Shown: positions 15,751 through 25,369, counted from the first letter of the stretch. The stretch: 64,000 nucleotides of DNA from an uncultured Muribaculaceae bacterium (GCA_910586995.1 CAJUKZ010000001.1:434001-498000); one strand, 5' to 3'. Numbers and translations are program-made. Notes: generated by a model from the sequence alone, not told the origin.

Positions 15751-18444
15751 ATGATACAACTTACATTTAATGTCGGATACCGTACAGTATGGGGCGAAAG
15801 TCTCTGGCTTACGGGGGCATCCCCGGCACTTGGATCGGGAGATCCGTCCAAGGCTGTGCCAATGTCGCCTTCCGGCGATGGCCGGTGGAGTCTGACTGTC
15901 GGTATTGAGACTGATTCACCTGAATTTGAATATTCATATTTTGTAAGGCGGGAGGATGGCTCTGAGCGCCACGAATGGGGACATACACACAGGTACATGC
16001 CTCCGGAAGGTTGTCCGGAATGCTATGTTATAGAAGATGCCTGGAGCGACAGGCCGGAGGATGCGCCATTTATGTCGCAGGCTTTAACCGATTGCGTCAA
16101 TCGGCGTGCCGACCGTGCGCCCGGAATAAGTCCGGCTGCCGGTAGGCTTCTTATGCGTGTCTGCGCGCCGGAAGTACCCTCAGGATCAGTTCTCGCTCTT
16201 TGTGGCGAGGGCGAAGCGTTCGGCAATTGGGACACGTCGCGTGCTGTCATTCTGTCGGATTGCAGTTTCCCGCAGTGGTCGGCGGCTTTCTCACTCGATG
16301 AGCTTCGTGATGGTCAGCAGTTCAAGTTTGTTACCCTCGATAAGGCGACTCATGCTCTGTGCCGCTGGGAGGATGGGGCAAACCGAGCTCTAACGCTTCC
16401 GGAAACCGGTAATACTGCTAAGGCTGCTGTTGTGGTTGATGGTCTTCACATGCGTTTCTCGGCAGTCGCACGATGGCGTGGAGCCGGCACTGCCATTCCG
16501 GTGTTCTCGCTGCGTTCCGACGACGATTTCGGCATCGGTGATTTCCTTGATCTCAAACTGATGGTGGACTGGGCAGTGCGTACCGGCCAACGGTTTATAC
16601 AGATTCTGCCGGTGAACGACACGACCATGACCCGTACGTGGACCGACTCTTATCCGTATAACGCCAATTCGACATTTGCATTGCATCCGATGTATCTGAG
16701 GGTTACAGCCCTTGGTACTCCATCTTCGCCTGAACGGCGCAAGTATTTCGATGATCTTCGCGCCGAGCTTAATTCTCTCAAGGAAATCGACTATGAGCGT
16801 GTATTGAAAGCCAAGGAAGAATATACCCGAGAAATTTTCAATACCGACGGTTCGTCTGTGCTGTCGTCGGAAGACTTCAGGGAGTTTGTCGGCCGCAACC
16901 GGGCGTGGCTGCTTCCATATGCCGCATTCTGTGTGTTGCGCGATCGTAATTCCACTCCTGACTTCACTCTTTGGGGCGAATATGCAGTCTTTGACCGCGT
17001 GAAGGTCGAGCAGTTTGCCGAAGCTAATCATAGCGATATCAGTTTTGTCTATTATCAGCAGTATTTTCTCGACAGGCAGATGCGCGAGGTCCACGAATAC
17101 GCGCATGCAAAAGGTGTGGCGCTGAAGGGCGACATACCGATCGGAATATCACGCACGAGTGCCGACGCATGGCAGCAGCCACATCTGTTCTATCTCGATA
17201 GTCAGGCCGGTGCTCCCCCTGACGATTTTTCAGTCCTGGGACAGAACTGGGGCTTCCCGACCTATAACTGGGAGGAAATGTCGCGCGATGGATTCGCTTG
17301 GTGGAAAGACCGCTTCTGCAAGATGGCCGAGTACTTCGACGCATATCGTATCGATCATATCCTTGGCTTCTTCCGCATCTGGCAGATTCCGATGGACGCC
17401 CTGCACGGACTTCTTGGAGTGTTCCATCCTGCGTTGCCATTCACTCCTGGAGAACTGCGTGGAAGCTATGACTTCTGGTTCGATGCCGATATGCATACCA
17501 CGCCCTATATTATGGATTATTTCCTTGGCGACTTCTTCGGCGAATTTACAGATGAAGCCCGTGAACGTTTTCTTGTCCCCGTAGGATATGGCCGCAACAG
17601 GCTCAGGGATGAGTTCAATACACAGCGCAAGGTAGCCGACTACTTCGCCGCCGCCGGGAAGTCCGAAAAGAATGATAAGCTCTGCAACGCTCTGCTTGGC
17701 CTTATCGATCAGGTGCTTTTCGTTGAAGATCCGTATGAGAAGGGTAAGTATCATCCCCGCATCTCCGCACAATTTACATATATCTACAGGTCGCTCGACG
17801 ATTATCAGAAATGGTGTTTCGACAGGTTATATAATGATTTCTATTATCACCGCCATAACGACCTATGGTATCACAAAGCCATGTGGAAACTGCCGCCGCT
17901 TATCGACGCTACCCACATGCTTACCTGCGCTGAGGATCTTGGCATGATACCCGACTGTGTGCCGGCAGTGATCGACCGCCTGCGCATACTCTCGCTTGAG
18001 ATACAGCGTATGTCCAAGAATCCTGCGAGCGAATTCGGAGACACGTGGCACTACCCGTACTATTCCGTATGCACTACCTCGACACACGATATGTCGGGCA
18101 TACGCGGATGGTGGGAAGAAAACCACGAGGTGTCTCAGCGATATTATAATCAGGTGCTTGGCGAGCACGGGGCAGCGCCATTCTATGCCGAGCCGTGGAT
18201 CTGCGACCGCATAGTGAGGCTGCATCTGCTTTCGCCCTCGATGCTCTGCATTCTTCCGCTTCAGGACTGGTTGAGTATCGACGGTGCATTGCGTCGCGGG
18301 AATCCTGCCGAGGAGCAGATCAACGTGCCGGCTAATCCCCGCCACTATTGGCGTTACCGCATGCATATGACCATGCAGCAGCTTCTGGCTTCGGATGCAT
18401 TCAATTCATATCTGCGCGATGCCGTGATGGCCTCCGGACGTTAA
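15751..18444 (+). CDS. malQ: 4-alpha-glucanotransferase (GH77) with two N-terminal starch-binding domains
   Basis: Amylomaltase/disproportionating enzyme that moves glucan segments between malto-oligosaccharides; cytosolic (no signal peptide). At 897 residues it is much longer than E. coli MalQ because two CBM20-like modules precede the catalytic domain (about 1-110, LTFNVGYRTVWGESLWLTG; and about 130-235, VLALCGEGEAFGNWDT). The GH77 domain holds the nucleophile segment YRIDHILGFFRIW, the acid/base segment CAEDLGMIPDCV and the third carboxylate in STHDMSGIRGWW. The layout resembles plant DPE2 and Bacteroides enzymes for maltose or glycogen turnover. A strong terminator follows 18 nt after the stop. 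Confidence 0.95.
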   Translation: MIQLTFNVGYRTVWGESLWLTGASPALGSGDPSKAVPMSPSGDGRWSLTVGIETDSPEFEYSYFVRREDGSERHEWGHTHRYMPPEGCPECYVIEDAWSDRPEDAPFMSQALTDCVNRRADRAPGISPAAGRLLMRVCAPEVPSGSVLALCGEGEAFGNWDTSRAVILSDCSFPQWSAAFSLDELRDGQQFKFVTLDKATHALCRWEDGANRALTLPETGNTAKAAVVVDGLHMRFSAVARWRGAGTAIPVFSLRSDDDFGIGDFLDLKLMVDWAVRTGQRFIQILPVNDTTMTRTWTDSYPYNANSTFALHPMYLRVTALGTPSSPERRKYFDDLRAELNSLKEIDYERVLKAKEEYTREIFNTDGSSVLSSEDFREFVGRNRAWLLPYAAFCVLRDRNSTPDFTLWGEYAVFDRVKVEQFAEANHSDISFVYYQQYFLDRQMREVHEYAHAKGVALKGDIPIGISRTSADAWQQPHLFYLDSQAGAPPDDFSVLGQNWGFPTYNWEEMSRDGFAWWKDRFCKMAEYFDAYRIDHILGFFRIWQIPMDALHGLLGVFHPALPFTPGELRGSYDFWFDADMHTTPYIMDYFLGDFFGEFTDEARERFLVPVGYGRNRLRDEFNTQRKVADYFAAAGKSEKNDKLCNALLGLIDQVLFVEDPYEKGKYHPRISAQFTYIYRSLDDYQKWCFDRLYNDFYYHRHNDLWYHKAMWKLPPLIDATHMLTCAEDLGMIPDCVPAVIDRLRILSLEIQRMSKNPASEFGDTWHYPYYSVCTTSTHDMSGIRGWWEENHEVSQRYYNQVLGEHGAAPFYAEPWICDRIVRLHLLSPSMLCILPLQDWLSIDGALRRGNPAEEQINVPANPRHYWRYRMHMTMQQLLASDAFNSYLRDAVMASGR

Positions 18445-18462
18445 AAAATAAATGCCACATAA

Positions 18463-18510
18463 AAGACTGCGGGGTGTCCGGTATTTCTGGTTGCCCCGCA
18501 GTCTTTTTTT
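18463..18510 (+). terminator. intrinsic terminator of malQ
   Basis: Perfect 12-bp stem AAGACTGCGGGG (18463-18474) with CCCCGCAGTCTT (18494-18505), followed by a T run to 18510. Confidence 0.9.
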
Positions 18511-18523
18511 CAAATGGATTATA

Positions 18524-18572
18524 AAATATTAATGGCGGCAATTGGACTTTGGTCCATTACCGCCATTAATAG
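18524..18572 (-). terminator. probable terminator of acpP-fabF
   Basis: Long hairpin with outer arms AATGGCGG (18531-18538) and CCGCCATT (18560-18567) and an inner TGGAC/GTCCA stem. On the minus strand it is followed by the T-rich AATATTTTAT, suiting the end of fabF 27 nt away. Confidence 0.7.
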
Positions 18573-18593
18573 TATGTGTGATCTATCAGGAGA

Positions 18594-19859
18594 TTATTCT
18601 TCGTACTTCTTCACGATTACAGTGGCGTTGTGGCCTCCGAAACCGAAAGAGTTCGACAGTGCGGCCCTTACGGGGCGTTCCTGTGCGCGGTCGAATGTGA
18701 AATTGAGGTTGTAGTCAATTTCTTCGTCCTGATCTTCGGGATCGTGGTTGATGGTCGGGGGCACAATGTCGTTCTGTACTGAAAGAACGCTGAACATTGC
18801 TTCAAGAGCACCTGTCGCACCGAGAAGGTGGCCTGTCATTGATTTTGTAGAGCTGATATTGAGCTTGTAGGCATCTTCGCCGAAGAGTTCGACGATTGCT
18901 TTAACCTCAGATATATCGCCTACGGGAGTCGATGTACCGTGTACATTGATGTAGTCAATGTCGGCCGGGGTCATCTGTGCGTCTTCGAGCGCGCTGCGCA
19001 TTGCCAGGATCGCACCAAGGCCTTCGGGGTGGGTTGCTGTCAGGTGATAAGCATCGCCTGAGAGGCCTCCACCGGCAACTTCGGCATAGATCTTGGCGCC
19101 GCGAGCCTTGGCATGCTCCAGTTCTTCAAGCACGAGTACCACTGAGCCTTCGCCAATGACGAAGCCATCGCGGCTCTTGCTGAACGGGCGTGACGCTGTC
19201 TCGGGGCTGTCGTTGCGTGTCGATAGCGCGTGCATCGAGTTGAAACCACCTACACCTGCAGGGTAAACTGCTGCTTCAGCGCCACCGGTGACGATTGCGT
19301 CGGCTTTGCCAAGGCGGATAAGGTTGAATGCGTCGATGATGGCGTTGTTTGACGAGGCGCATGCCGATACCAAGCCGTAGTTAGGACCGTGGTAGCCATA
19401 TTCCATAGACACGTGCCCGGAGGCTATGTCGGCGATCATCTTGGGGATGAAGAATGGATTGTACTTAGGTCCGTCCTCTTTATGCATGGCATAGTATCCG
19501 GCTTCTTCCTCGAAAGTGTGAAGGCCACCGATACCGGCAGCTATGATCACACCCACGCGGTCTTTGTCGACTTTCTCGCTTGTCTCAAGACCTGCATCGG
19601 CTACGGCTTCGCGGGCTGCAACCATTGCATACTGAGCGTAGAGGTCGAGCTGGCGGAGCTTCTTGCGGTCGAAGTGGTCAGCGCCGTTGAAGTTCTTGAC
19701 TTCACAGGCAAACTGAGTCTTGAATTTAGAAGCGTCGAAGTGAGTGATGGGTCCGGCGCCGCTGACGCCTTTAAGGGCGTTGTCCCATGTTGTAGCTACG
19801 TCGTTACCTATGGGGGTGATTGCGCCGAGTCCGGTGACTACTACTCTTTTTAATTCCAT
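18594..19859 (-). CDS. fabF: beta-ketoacyl-ACP synthase II
   Basis: Elongating condensing enzyme of type II fatty acid synthesis, joining malonyl-ACP to acyl-ACP. Thiolase fold of 421 residues with the catalytic triad Cys167 (LVSACASSNN), His308 (NVHGTSTPVGD) and His344 (SMTGHLLGATGA), and the C-terminal NSFGFGGHNATVIV. It lies about 100 nt downstream of acpP on the same strand, the usual acpP-fabF pair. The rnc gene that often follows in relatives is not here. Confidence 0.97.
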   Translation of the reverse strand: MELKRVVVTGLGAITPIGNDVATTWDNALKGVSGAGPITHFDASKFKTQFACEVKNFNGADHFDRKKLRQLDLYAQYAMVAAREAVADAGLETSEKVDKDRVGVIIAAGIGGLHTFEEEAGYYAMHKEDGPKYNPFFIPKMIADIASGHVSMEYGYHGPNYGLVSACASSNNAIIDAFNLIRLGKADAIVTGGAEAAVYPAGVGGFNSMHALSTRNDSPETASRPFSKSRDGFVIGEGSVVLVLEELEHAKARGAKIYAEVAGGGLSGDAYHLTATHPEGLGAILAMRSALEDAQMTPADIDYINVHGTSTPVGDISEVKAIVELFGEDAYKLNISSTKSMTGHLLGATGALEAMFSVLSVQNDIVPPTINHDPEDQDEEIDYNLNFTFDRAQERPVRAALSNSFGFGGHNATVIVKKYEE

Positions 19860-19963
19860 TAATTAATAATGAATTGATTTCTTATAAGGAAGGGGTGAGG
19901 AGAACTCCGGCCTTGGGGCAGGAGGGGAATATGAAGGGAGAGAGGAGTAAGCTGTGGCTGATA

Positions 19964-20197
19964 TTACTTTGCAGCTTCGATGTAAGCGATAGCGTCGCCT
20001 ACGGTCTGGATGCCTTCTGCCTTGTCGTCGGGGATCTGGATGCCGAATTCCTTTTCGAATTCCATGATGAGCTCAACGGTGTCGAGGCTGTCTGCGCCAA
20101 GATCGGTAGTGAAAGATGCGGTTTCGGTTACTTGTTTTTCGTCTACGCCAAGTTTGTCAACGATGATGGCTACTACGCGAGATGCAATTTCAGACAT
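19964..20197 (-). CDS. acpP: acyl carrier protein
   Basis: Acidic carrier of 77 residues whose phosphopantetheine arm holds growing acyl chains. The attachment site is Ser37 in GADSLDTVELIMEFE. The four-helix layout and length are standard. Located directly upstream of fabF; a degenerate -7 box (TTACTTTG, minus strand 20249-20242) is a possible promoter element. Confidence 0.98.
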   Translation of the reverse strand: MSEIASRVVAIIVDKLGVDEKQVTETASFTTDLGADSLDTVELIMEFEKEFGIQIPDDKAEGIQTVGDAIAYIEAAK

Positions 20198-20384
20198 AAT
20201 TTTAGTGTTTTATGATTAATAATTTCGTAATTTTCGCGGTGCAAAGTAAACTATTTTTTTTGAGATATTAAAACATTTACGTATCATAATGCGGAGCGTG
20301 GGGCTTTTTTAACCTTTCAAGTGCTTATATTTGAGCGAGAAACGTTGTTTTGTGTTACGTAATTGTTACATCCGCCCGGATGCT

Positions 20385-21764
20385 TTACCGTATCCATTGT
20401 GCCGGGTTAAGCTTTTCGCGACCTTTGCGTACTTCGAAATGCAGGATGCCTGCGCCGCCGTCGGCCGGGTTGGCATAGATATGGCCTATGGGCTGTCCGC
20501 GTTTCACCCGGTCGCCTTTCGATACGTTTATTGCATCAAGGTTTCCATATACGGTCAGGTAGTCGCCGTGGCGGACTACAACTACTGTCTGATATCCTGA
20601 CGGACGGAAGATGACGCTCACTACTCCATCGAAGACAGCATTTGCTGTAGCGTTGCCGTCGACCTGCAGATCGATACCTGAGTTCTCGACGAGGACGTTC
20701 GGCAGGCTGGGGTGTTTGGTGACACCGAACGGCTTCACTATGCGGTAGTGTCCGCTGACCGGTGCGGGAAGTTTGCCGCGGTTGGATGCGAAGTCGGCTG
20801 CGAGGCGTACGTCTGTGGCAGAATTGGCGGGGGGAGATACAGGAGCGGGAGTTTTCTTAGTCGGCTGCTGTGTCTCGGGCTTGTTTTTCTTTTTGCTTCC
20901 TTTTTTTTCTGTCGGTTTTGTCTTTTTCTGCGCTTGTTCCTGTCGCTCACGGGCTTCACGCTCCTGCTGTTCGCGCAGAGCTTGCTCTCTGCGGCGGCGT
21001 TCCTCCTCCTCCTGAGCCTTTCGCATTTCTTCGGCAATAAGACGGTCGAGTTCGCGGTCGAGTTCTCGCATTTGGTTCTGTTGTTCCTTGAGCAGTGCGT
21101 TCAGGGTAGATTTGTCGGACTGGAGTTGGTCCACTATCACTTTGGTGGCAGCCTGCTGGGCCAGCAGCATTTCGTTGGCGGAATTGAGCCTGCCGAGTGC
21201 TGCTACCCGGGATGCCCTGAGTGTGTCGAGCCGCAGTTTTTTTGCCGCAAGTCTGTCGACAGAGGCTTTTAGGCTCACTGATTTTGCCGACAACCAGCGC
21301 GAGAATGTCTGCAAGTATCGGTAGCGGCTCATGCTTTGGGCGAATGTTCCTGCCGAGAATATGAAAGCCATGTCGTCAGCCCCGCGCCGTCTGGAACGCG
21401 CGGTGCGCAGTGCGTTGGCATATGACCGACGTATGATGTCTACGTCCCGTTCCAGCGAAGTGATTGAGTCCCTGACGATTTTTATCTCCGACTCGGCAGA
21501 GCGGATCGAGTCGTTCATTGCGCCGATCAGTTTGCGTTGCCTGTCTATGTCGGCGTCCAGAGCGTTCAGCTTGTTGAGGTTGGCTGTTGTCTTGCGTTTG
21601 TTCTCGCGTATTTGGTCCTGTGTGAGCCGGATTCTCTGTTCGGTACGCTGCTTTTCGCTCCTGACGCCTTTTGATGTGCGTTTCGGCCGTGCGGCCAATG
21701 CCGACAGCGCCAGCGCGGTTGCCAGTATCAAGAAAAGCAGATGTCGGAATCTCTGGTGGATCAT
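20385..21764 (-). CDS. EnvC-like murein hydrolase activator with degenerate M23 domain
   Basis: Periplasmic protein of 459 residues: signal peptide (1-24, LLFLILATALALSALA), long coiled coil (about 35-255), a Glu/Lys/Gln-rich linker (about 255-320) and a C-terminal LytM/M23 domain (about 340-459). Active M23 enzymes use HxGxD, YxHL and HLHFE; here these read NSGIDLQ, VYGNL and ILHFEV, so zinc-ligand histidines of the first two motifs are replaced by Asn. That is the pattern of EnvC/NlpD-type activators of amidases rather than peptidases. It is the last gene of the dut-TPR-DUF4292 operon, 6 nt after its neighbour. Confidence 0.88.
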   Translation of the reverse strand: MIHQRFRHLLFLILATALALSALAARPKRTSKGVRSEKQRTEQRIRLTQDQIRENKRKTTANLNKLNALDADIDRQRKLIGAMNDSIRSAESEIKIVRDSITSLERDVDIIRRSYANALRTARSRRRGADDMAFIFSAGTFAQSMSRYRYLQTFSRWLSAKSVSLKASVDRLAAKKLRLDTLRASRVAALGRLNSANEMLLAQQAATKVIVDQLQSDKSTLNALLKEQQNQMRELDRELDRLIAEEMRKAQEEEERRRREQALREQQEREARERQEQAQKKTKPTEKKGSKKKNKPETQQPTKKTPAPVSPPANSATDVRLAADFASNRGKLPAPVSGHYRIVKPFGVTKHPSLPNVLVENSGIDLQVDGNATANAVFDGVVSVIFRPSGYQTVVVVRHGDYLTVYGNLDAINVSKGDRVKRGQPIGHIYANPADGGAGILHFEVRKGREKLNPAQWIR

Positions 21765-21770
21765 GATTGG

Positions 21771-22688
21771 TCAGACGGGTGTTTTCAGCATTTTCAGAAG
21801 ATCGGCAGCGCTTACTTTTTTGTAGTTGCTGCCGGGTTGGCGGAAATTTATATCTGATGCCTTATCGTCCCACTTGGCTTCTTTCACTGACCATTTGATC
21901 TTACAGGATGCCGGGTTTTCTCCAACGATGGCCGAGAGATCGACTTCGGCCGGTATCGTGCCATGAGCAGTGCGCACAGGGTCTGTGTATCGTCCCATCA
22001 GGCTGTGCCCTTCTTCGCTCTGTATGGCGAATCCGGCTGTGATGGGCAAGCCGTTGGCGTCCGCCCCGATCACAAAAACACTCTCCATCCGGGATTGACT
22101 ACCGGGTTCGAGCATTATCATACGTTGTTCTCCGTACATTTCGCCACGGCTTTGGAATAGTGCGAGATTTTCGGAGCGGAGTGTTGTTCCCCCCGGCATG
22201 AACGGACGCCCGAGCAGCAAGTCCTGTATATTGCCGAGAGTGATTCCGTAACGTTCCTGCAGGGTTGAGATATTTTCACACAGATAATACTTGTGGAATT
22301 TGTCGACGGCATATATAGAGTCTGTGTCCGCGTATAGATATGCGACTTCCATCCCAAGCACGCGCAGCGATATGTAGATGCTTTTGTCGCGCAGCATTGT
22401 CGCGCGCCCGGACATGGAAGCGGATGCGGGCGATGTCAGACTCAGTTTCACCGGTATTGTGAGCGCTGTCCAGTCGGCATTCGCATCTTCGGCCAGAGTC
22501 AGAAGCATTTCGCTGTCTGAAATTATTGGGAAGGCTGTCTCTGTGGCTGCATATGTACCGGATGTCGCCTGGCGCTTGCTGCTGCAGCTTACGAGCAGCA
22601 TCACCGACACCAAAGCCAGCGCCAGAACCGGAAAGGCGCGCGTGTGAATTCGTGTGGTATGGTGGATATGATTGGCTGTTGCTTTCAT
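21771..22688 (-). CDS. DUF4292 lipoprotein
   Basis: Lipoprotein of 305 residues: basic N-terminus, hydrophobic core (FPVLALALVSVMLLV) and lipobox VSCSS with the lipidated Cys at 35. The body fits the Bacteroidetes DUF4292 family (VKLSLTSPASASMSGRATM, ISLRVLGMEVAYLYADTDSIY, VDKFHKYYLCE), beta-rich and vaguely LolB-like, of unproven function. It sits 2 nt from the TPR gene upstream and 6 nt from the EnvC-like gene downstream, so a role in envelope assembly is plausible but not shown. Confidence 0.85.
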   Translation of the reverse strand: MKATANHIHHTTRIHTRAFPVLALALVSVMLLVSCSSKRQATSGTYAATETAFPIISDSEMLLTLAEDANADWTALTIPVKLSLTSPASASMSGRATMLRDKSIYISLRVLGMEVAYLYADTDSIYAVDKFHKYYLCENISTLQERYGITLGNIQDLLLGRPFMPGGTTLRSENLALFQSRGEMYGEQRMIMLEPGSQSRMESVFVIGADANGLPITAGFAIQSEEGHSLMGRYTDPVRTAHGTIPAEVDLSAIVGENPASCKIKWSVKEAKWDDKASDINFRQPGSNYKKVSAADLLKMLKTPV

Positions 22689-22690
22689 TC

Positions 22691-24493
22691 CTATTTATAC
22701 AGATAAGCTCCCGTCTTGACTTTTCTTGCGAGTAGATCGTTGTCCGGGTCGATGGCAAGGGCGTCTTTCCAGAAGTCCTTGGCTTTGTCCGGCTCACCGC
22801 ACATGTAATATATGTCGCCTGCATGTTCGAGTACTTCGGCGGATGCGTCATCGTTGCTGTCGTCGGCATATGCCGAGAGTGCACGGTCTATATATTCCTT
22901 GGCTTCCTCATACTTGCGGTTTTTGAAAAGAGCCCAGGCATAGGTGTCTATGAATGTAGGATTTTCGGGGTCAGAGGTCATGGCCTTCTCCGCGAGAACG
23001 AGCGCTCTCGGTAGCTGCTGTCCGGCTTCGGCCAGGAAGTAAGACAGATTGTTCATGGCCATGAAATTTGTAGGGTCAAGCTGCAGAGCTTCGTCATAAT
23101 TAGCGAAAACCGTGGTGTCGCCTGGGTTTTCCTTGTACAGGAGGTCGCCCTTTGTGGTGAGCAGATAAGAACGTTCTGATGCGTCTAATTTCTTGGTAGC
23201 AAGGACAGAGTCAAGCGTCTCTATAGCCTGTGGAGTGCGGTCGGTATTGGCATATCCTAAAGCTTTCATAAGATACCACCAATATTCGTCGGGGAAAAAT
23301 TCTGAGGCGCGCGATGCTGCTTCGATCATGGCTGTGTAGTCTTCAGCCTGTGCAGTGGCCGACACGTAGTATCGCCATACATCGGCCTGATTCGGATCAA
23401 GGTCGGTAGCGTAGCGGAATTGTTCGGCTGCTTCCGGAAATTTCTGCAACATGGCCAGATATGAACCGAAGATGGCATGTATGCCGGCTTCGTGCGGATG
23501 TTGGGAGAGCAGCACGCCGAACAGGTCATTGATGCGCTGTCGCTGAGTTGCGGTTGTGTCAGTGTAAAGTTCGCGCACGTATCCTGTCAGCATCTGTATC
23601 TTTGTATCAGGGTCGAGTGAGCCTAATTTGAGAGCGTTGAACACCTCCCGGTCGTAGGCGGCGCTGTCTCCGCTTTCGCGGAAGTATTCAGCTCTTGTTA
23701 CTACGGCCTCTGCATTGGTGGAGTCGAGCTGACATGCCAGATCGTAATACCGGCGGGCGCTGTCGGGGAGGTTGAAGAATGCGAATATAGAGCCGGCTAT
23801 CAGGTTGTTGGTGCTGCTCTTGGGATTGTCGGCCAAAAGTTCGGCGATCTCGTTCATGATCGACACGGTGTCCTTTACTCCGGAATATAGGCGTACCTTT
23901 CGGGTCACGAGCCACGGCTCTTTGCCGACGCCCCTCTCTATGCGCTGCAGTATTTGCAAGGCGCGGTTGAAGGCAGCGGTGTCTCCGGCAGCGCCGAGCA
24001 TACCGAGGTCTTCGCTATAGCGCAACGACAGTTCGAGACGGTCCGGATATAGCGAGTCAAGAATACCCTCCACTCTCACCACTTCGTGCATGTCATAGTC
24101 GCGTCGTGCGGCAGTGGCATAGAGCGAGCTCCAGAAGAAATCGGCAGGGTCGGACAGGAAGTGTTTTTTCAGTCTGGTTATGCCGTTGGCATGCATGAGG
24201 GAGTCTGCCGATATGGCCCATTCGTAGTAGCCGAGTTCGGCCGACATATCGACGTCCGATGTGTCGAGCGATGATGCACGCCTTATGGTTGCGAAATAAT
24301 CTTCAGGTCGGTCCTGCGCCGAATTTATGCGCATGGCTTCCATGAATATGTAGTCGGCCTTGCGCTTGCGCGCGAGATCTTCCCAAGAAATGCCGCCACG
24401 CGCCTGACGGCGTGCCGACAGCCCAGTCACAGCTATCAGTGAGGCAGCTATGCAGAGCAGCAAGGGTAATATGTGTCGTAATCTTGAAGGCAT
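22691..24493 (-). CDS. exported TPR-repeat protein
   Basis: Protein of 600 residues with a signal peptide (about 1-26, ILPLLLCIAASLIAVTGLSA) and tetratricopeptide repeats through most of its length. The clearest are EAGIHAIFGSYLAMLQKFPEA, DPTNFMAMNNLSYFLAEAGQ, NPTFIDTYAWALFKNRKYEE and ASAEVLEHAGDIYYMCGEPDK. It probably acts as a periplasmic scaffold. Conserved position between dut and a DUF4292 lipoprotein suggests a shared envelope function; partners are unknown. Confidence 0.85.
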   Translation of the reverse strand: MPSRLRHILPLLLCIAASLIAVTGLSARRQARGGISWEDLARKRKADYIFMEAMRINSAQDRPEDYFATIRRASSLDTSDVDMSAELGYYEWAISADSLMHANGITRLKKHFLSDPADFFWSSLYATAARRDYDMHEVVRVEGILDSLYPDRLELSLRYSEDLGMLGAAGDTAAFNRALQILQRIERGVGKEPWLVTRKVRLYSGVKDTVSIMNEIAELLADNPKSSTNNLIAGSIFAFFNLPDSARRYYDLACQLDSTNAEAVVTRAEYFRESGDSAAYDREVFNALKLGSLDPDTKIQMLTGYVRELYTDTTATQRQRINDLFGVLLSQHPHEAGIHAIFGSYLAMLQKFPEAAEQFRYATDLDPNQADVWRYYVSATAQAEDYTAMIEAASRASEFFPDEYWWYLMKALGYANTDRTPQAIETLDSVLATKKLDASERSYLLTTKGDLLYKENPGDTTVFANYDEALQLDPTNFMAMNNLSYFLAEAGQQLPRALVLAEKAMTSDPENPTFIDTYAWALFKNRKYEEAKEYIDRALSAYADDSNDDASAEVLEHAGDIYYMCGEPDKAKDFWKDALAIDPDNDLLARKVKTGAYLYK

Positions 24494-24537
24494 AGTCGGT
24501 TTGATCGCAATTGTCGTTTAAGAGCCTTGGAGGGTAA

Positions 24538-24981
24538 TCAGTTGACGCCTGTATGACCGAAGCCTCCGTCTCCCCTGACCGTGTGGTCAAGTTCATCGGT
24601 TTTTTCCCAGGACACGTGGGTATAGGATGTCACTACCATCTGACAGATGCGTTCGCCGTCGTTGATCACGAACGGTTCGTTCGACAGATTGATCAGTATG
24701 ACTCCGATCTCACCACGGTAGTCGGCGTCGACAGTTCCGGGAGTATTTACCAGTGTGATGCCTTTCTTCAGAGCCAGGCCGCTGCGAGGCCTGAGTTGTA
24801 GTTCATGGCCTTGCGGTAGCTGTACTCGCAGACCGGTGGGTATGAGGGCGCGTTCGAGCGGAGCGAGTGTCACCGGACTCTCAAGGCAGGCCCGCACATC
24901 CATGCCGGCAGCAGATGGTGTGGCATAATACGGAAGCTCATGCCCCGAGCGGTTGATTATTTTTACTTTGATTCTTTCCAT
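24538..24981 (-). CDS. dut: dUTP diphosphatase
   Basis: Trimeric dUTPase that hydrolyses dUTP to dUMP and keeps uracil out of DNA. The 147-residue protein shows the five family motifs: AAGMDVRA (1), RPRSGLALKKG (2), GTVDADYRGEIGVILIN (3), GERICQMVV (4) and the nucleotide-capping RGDGGFGHTG (5) near the C-terminus. First gene of the dut-TPR-DUF4292-EnvC operon, ending 44 nt before the TPR gene. Confidence 0.97.
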   Translation of the reverse strand: MERIKVKIINRSGHELPYYATPSAAGMDVRACLESPVTLAPLERALIPTGLRVQLPQGHELQLRPRSGLALKKGITLVNTPGTVDADYRGEIGVILINLSNEPFVINDGERICQMVVTSYTHVSWEKTDELDHTVRGDGGFGHTGVN

Positions 24982-25048
24982 GAGGCAGGGGAGGTTATGT
25001 TATGAATAACGGACGAACCATCGAAAAAGATGCGCCGGGAGACCGCTG

Positions 25049-25369
25049 CTATATGGATATTCGTTTGGTCGACGATCCGATCTTAAGTATGTATATGCCT
25101 TTGGCTGAGAGTCGCAGGCGCGATGTACCCGGCTGGATGGTATCGGTGGCTATGAGTTGGCCTACGATCGAAAGCACGCGCACTTGCATCGGGCGGTTGA
25201 CGGTGATGTATACAGTACTGTTGTCGACACGCACGTCCACACGCTCCTCCTCCGTGAGTTCGGCGGCAGGGGCGGAGGCTATAAGCTCCCAACGCAGAGC
25301 GCCCGCGCATGATGCGGACACCGCGACAGCAGCCATAAGAGCCAGTATTTGACGACGTATTCTTCTCAT
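25049..25369 (-). CDS. small secreted protein with T9SS-like C-terminal domain
   Basis: Protein of 106 residues. Residues 1-24 are a signal peptide (ILALMAAVAVSASCAGA). From about 47 to the end (VDVRVDNSTVYITVNRPMQV, LSIVGQLIATDTIQPGTSRL, KGIYILKIGSSTKRISI) it resembles the type A C-terminal sorting domain of type IX secretion substrates, which end in GvYil-k plus a basic tail. Only about 20 residues lie between signal peptide and tail, so there is no cargo domain. It could be a remnant of a larger substrate, a small surface protein, or a periplasmic protein with a CTD-like fold. Located 67 nt upstream of dut on the same strand. Confidence 0.6.
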   Translation of the reverse strand: MRRIRRQILALMAAVAVSASCAGALRWELIASAPAAELTEEERVDVRVDNSTVYITVNRPMQVRVLSIVGQLIATDTIQPGTSRLRLSAKGIYILKIGSSTKRISI

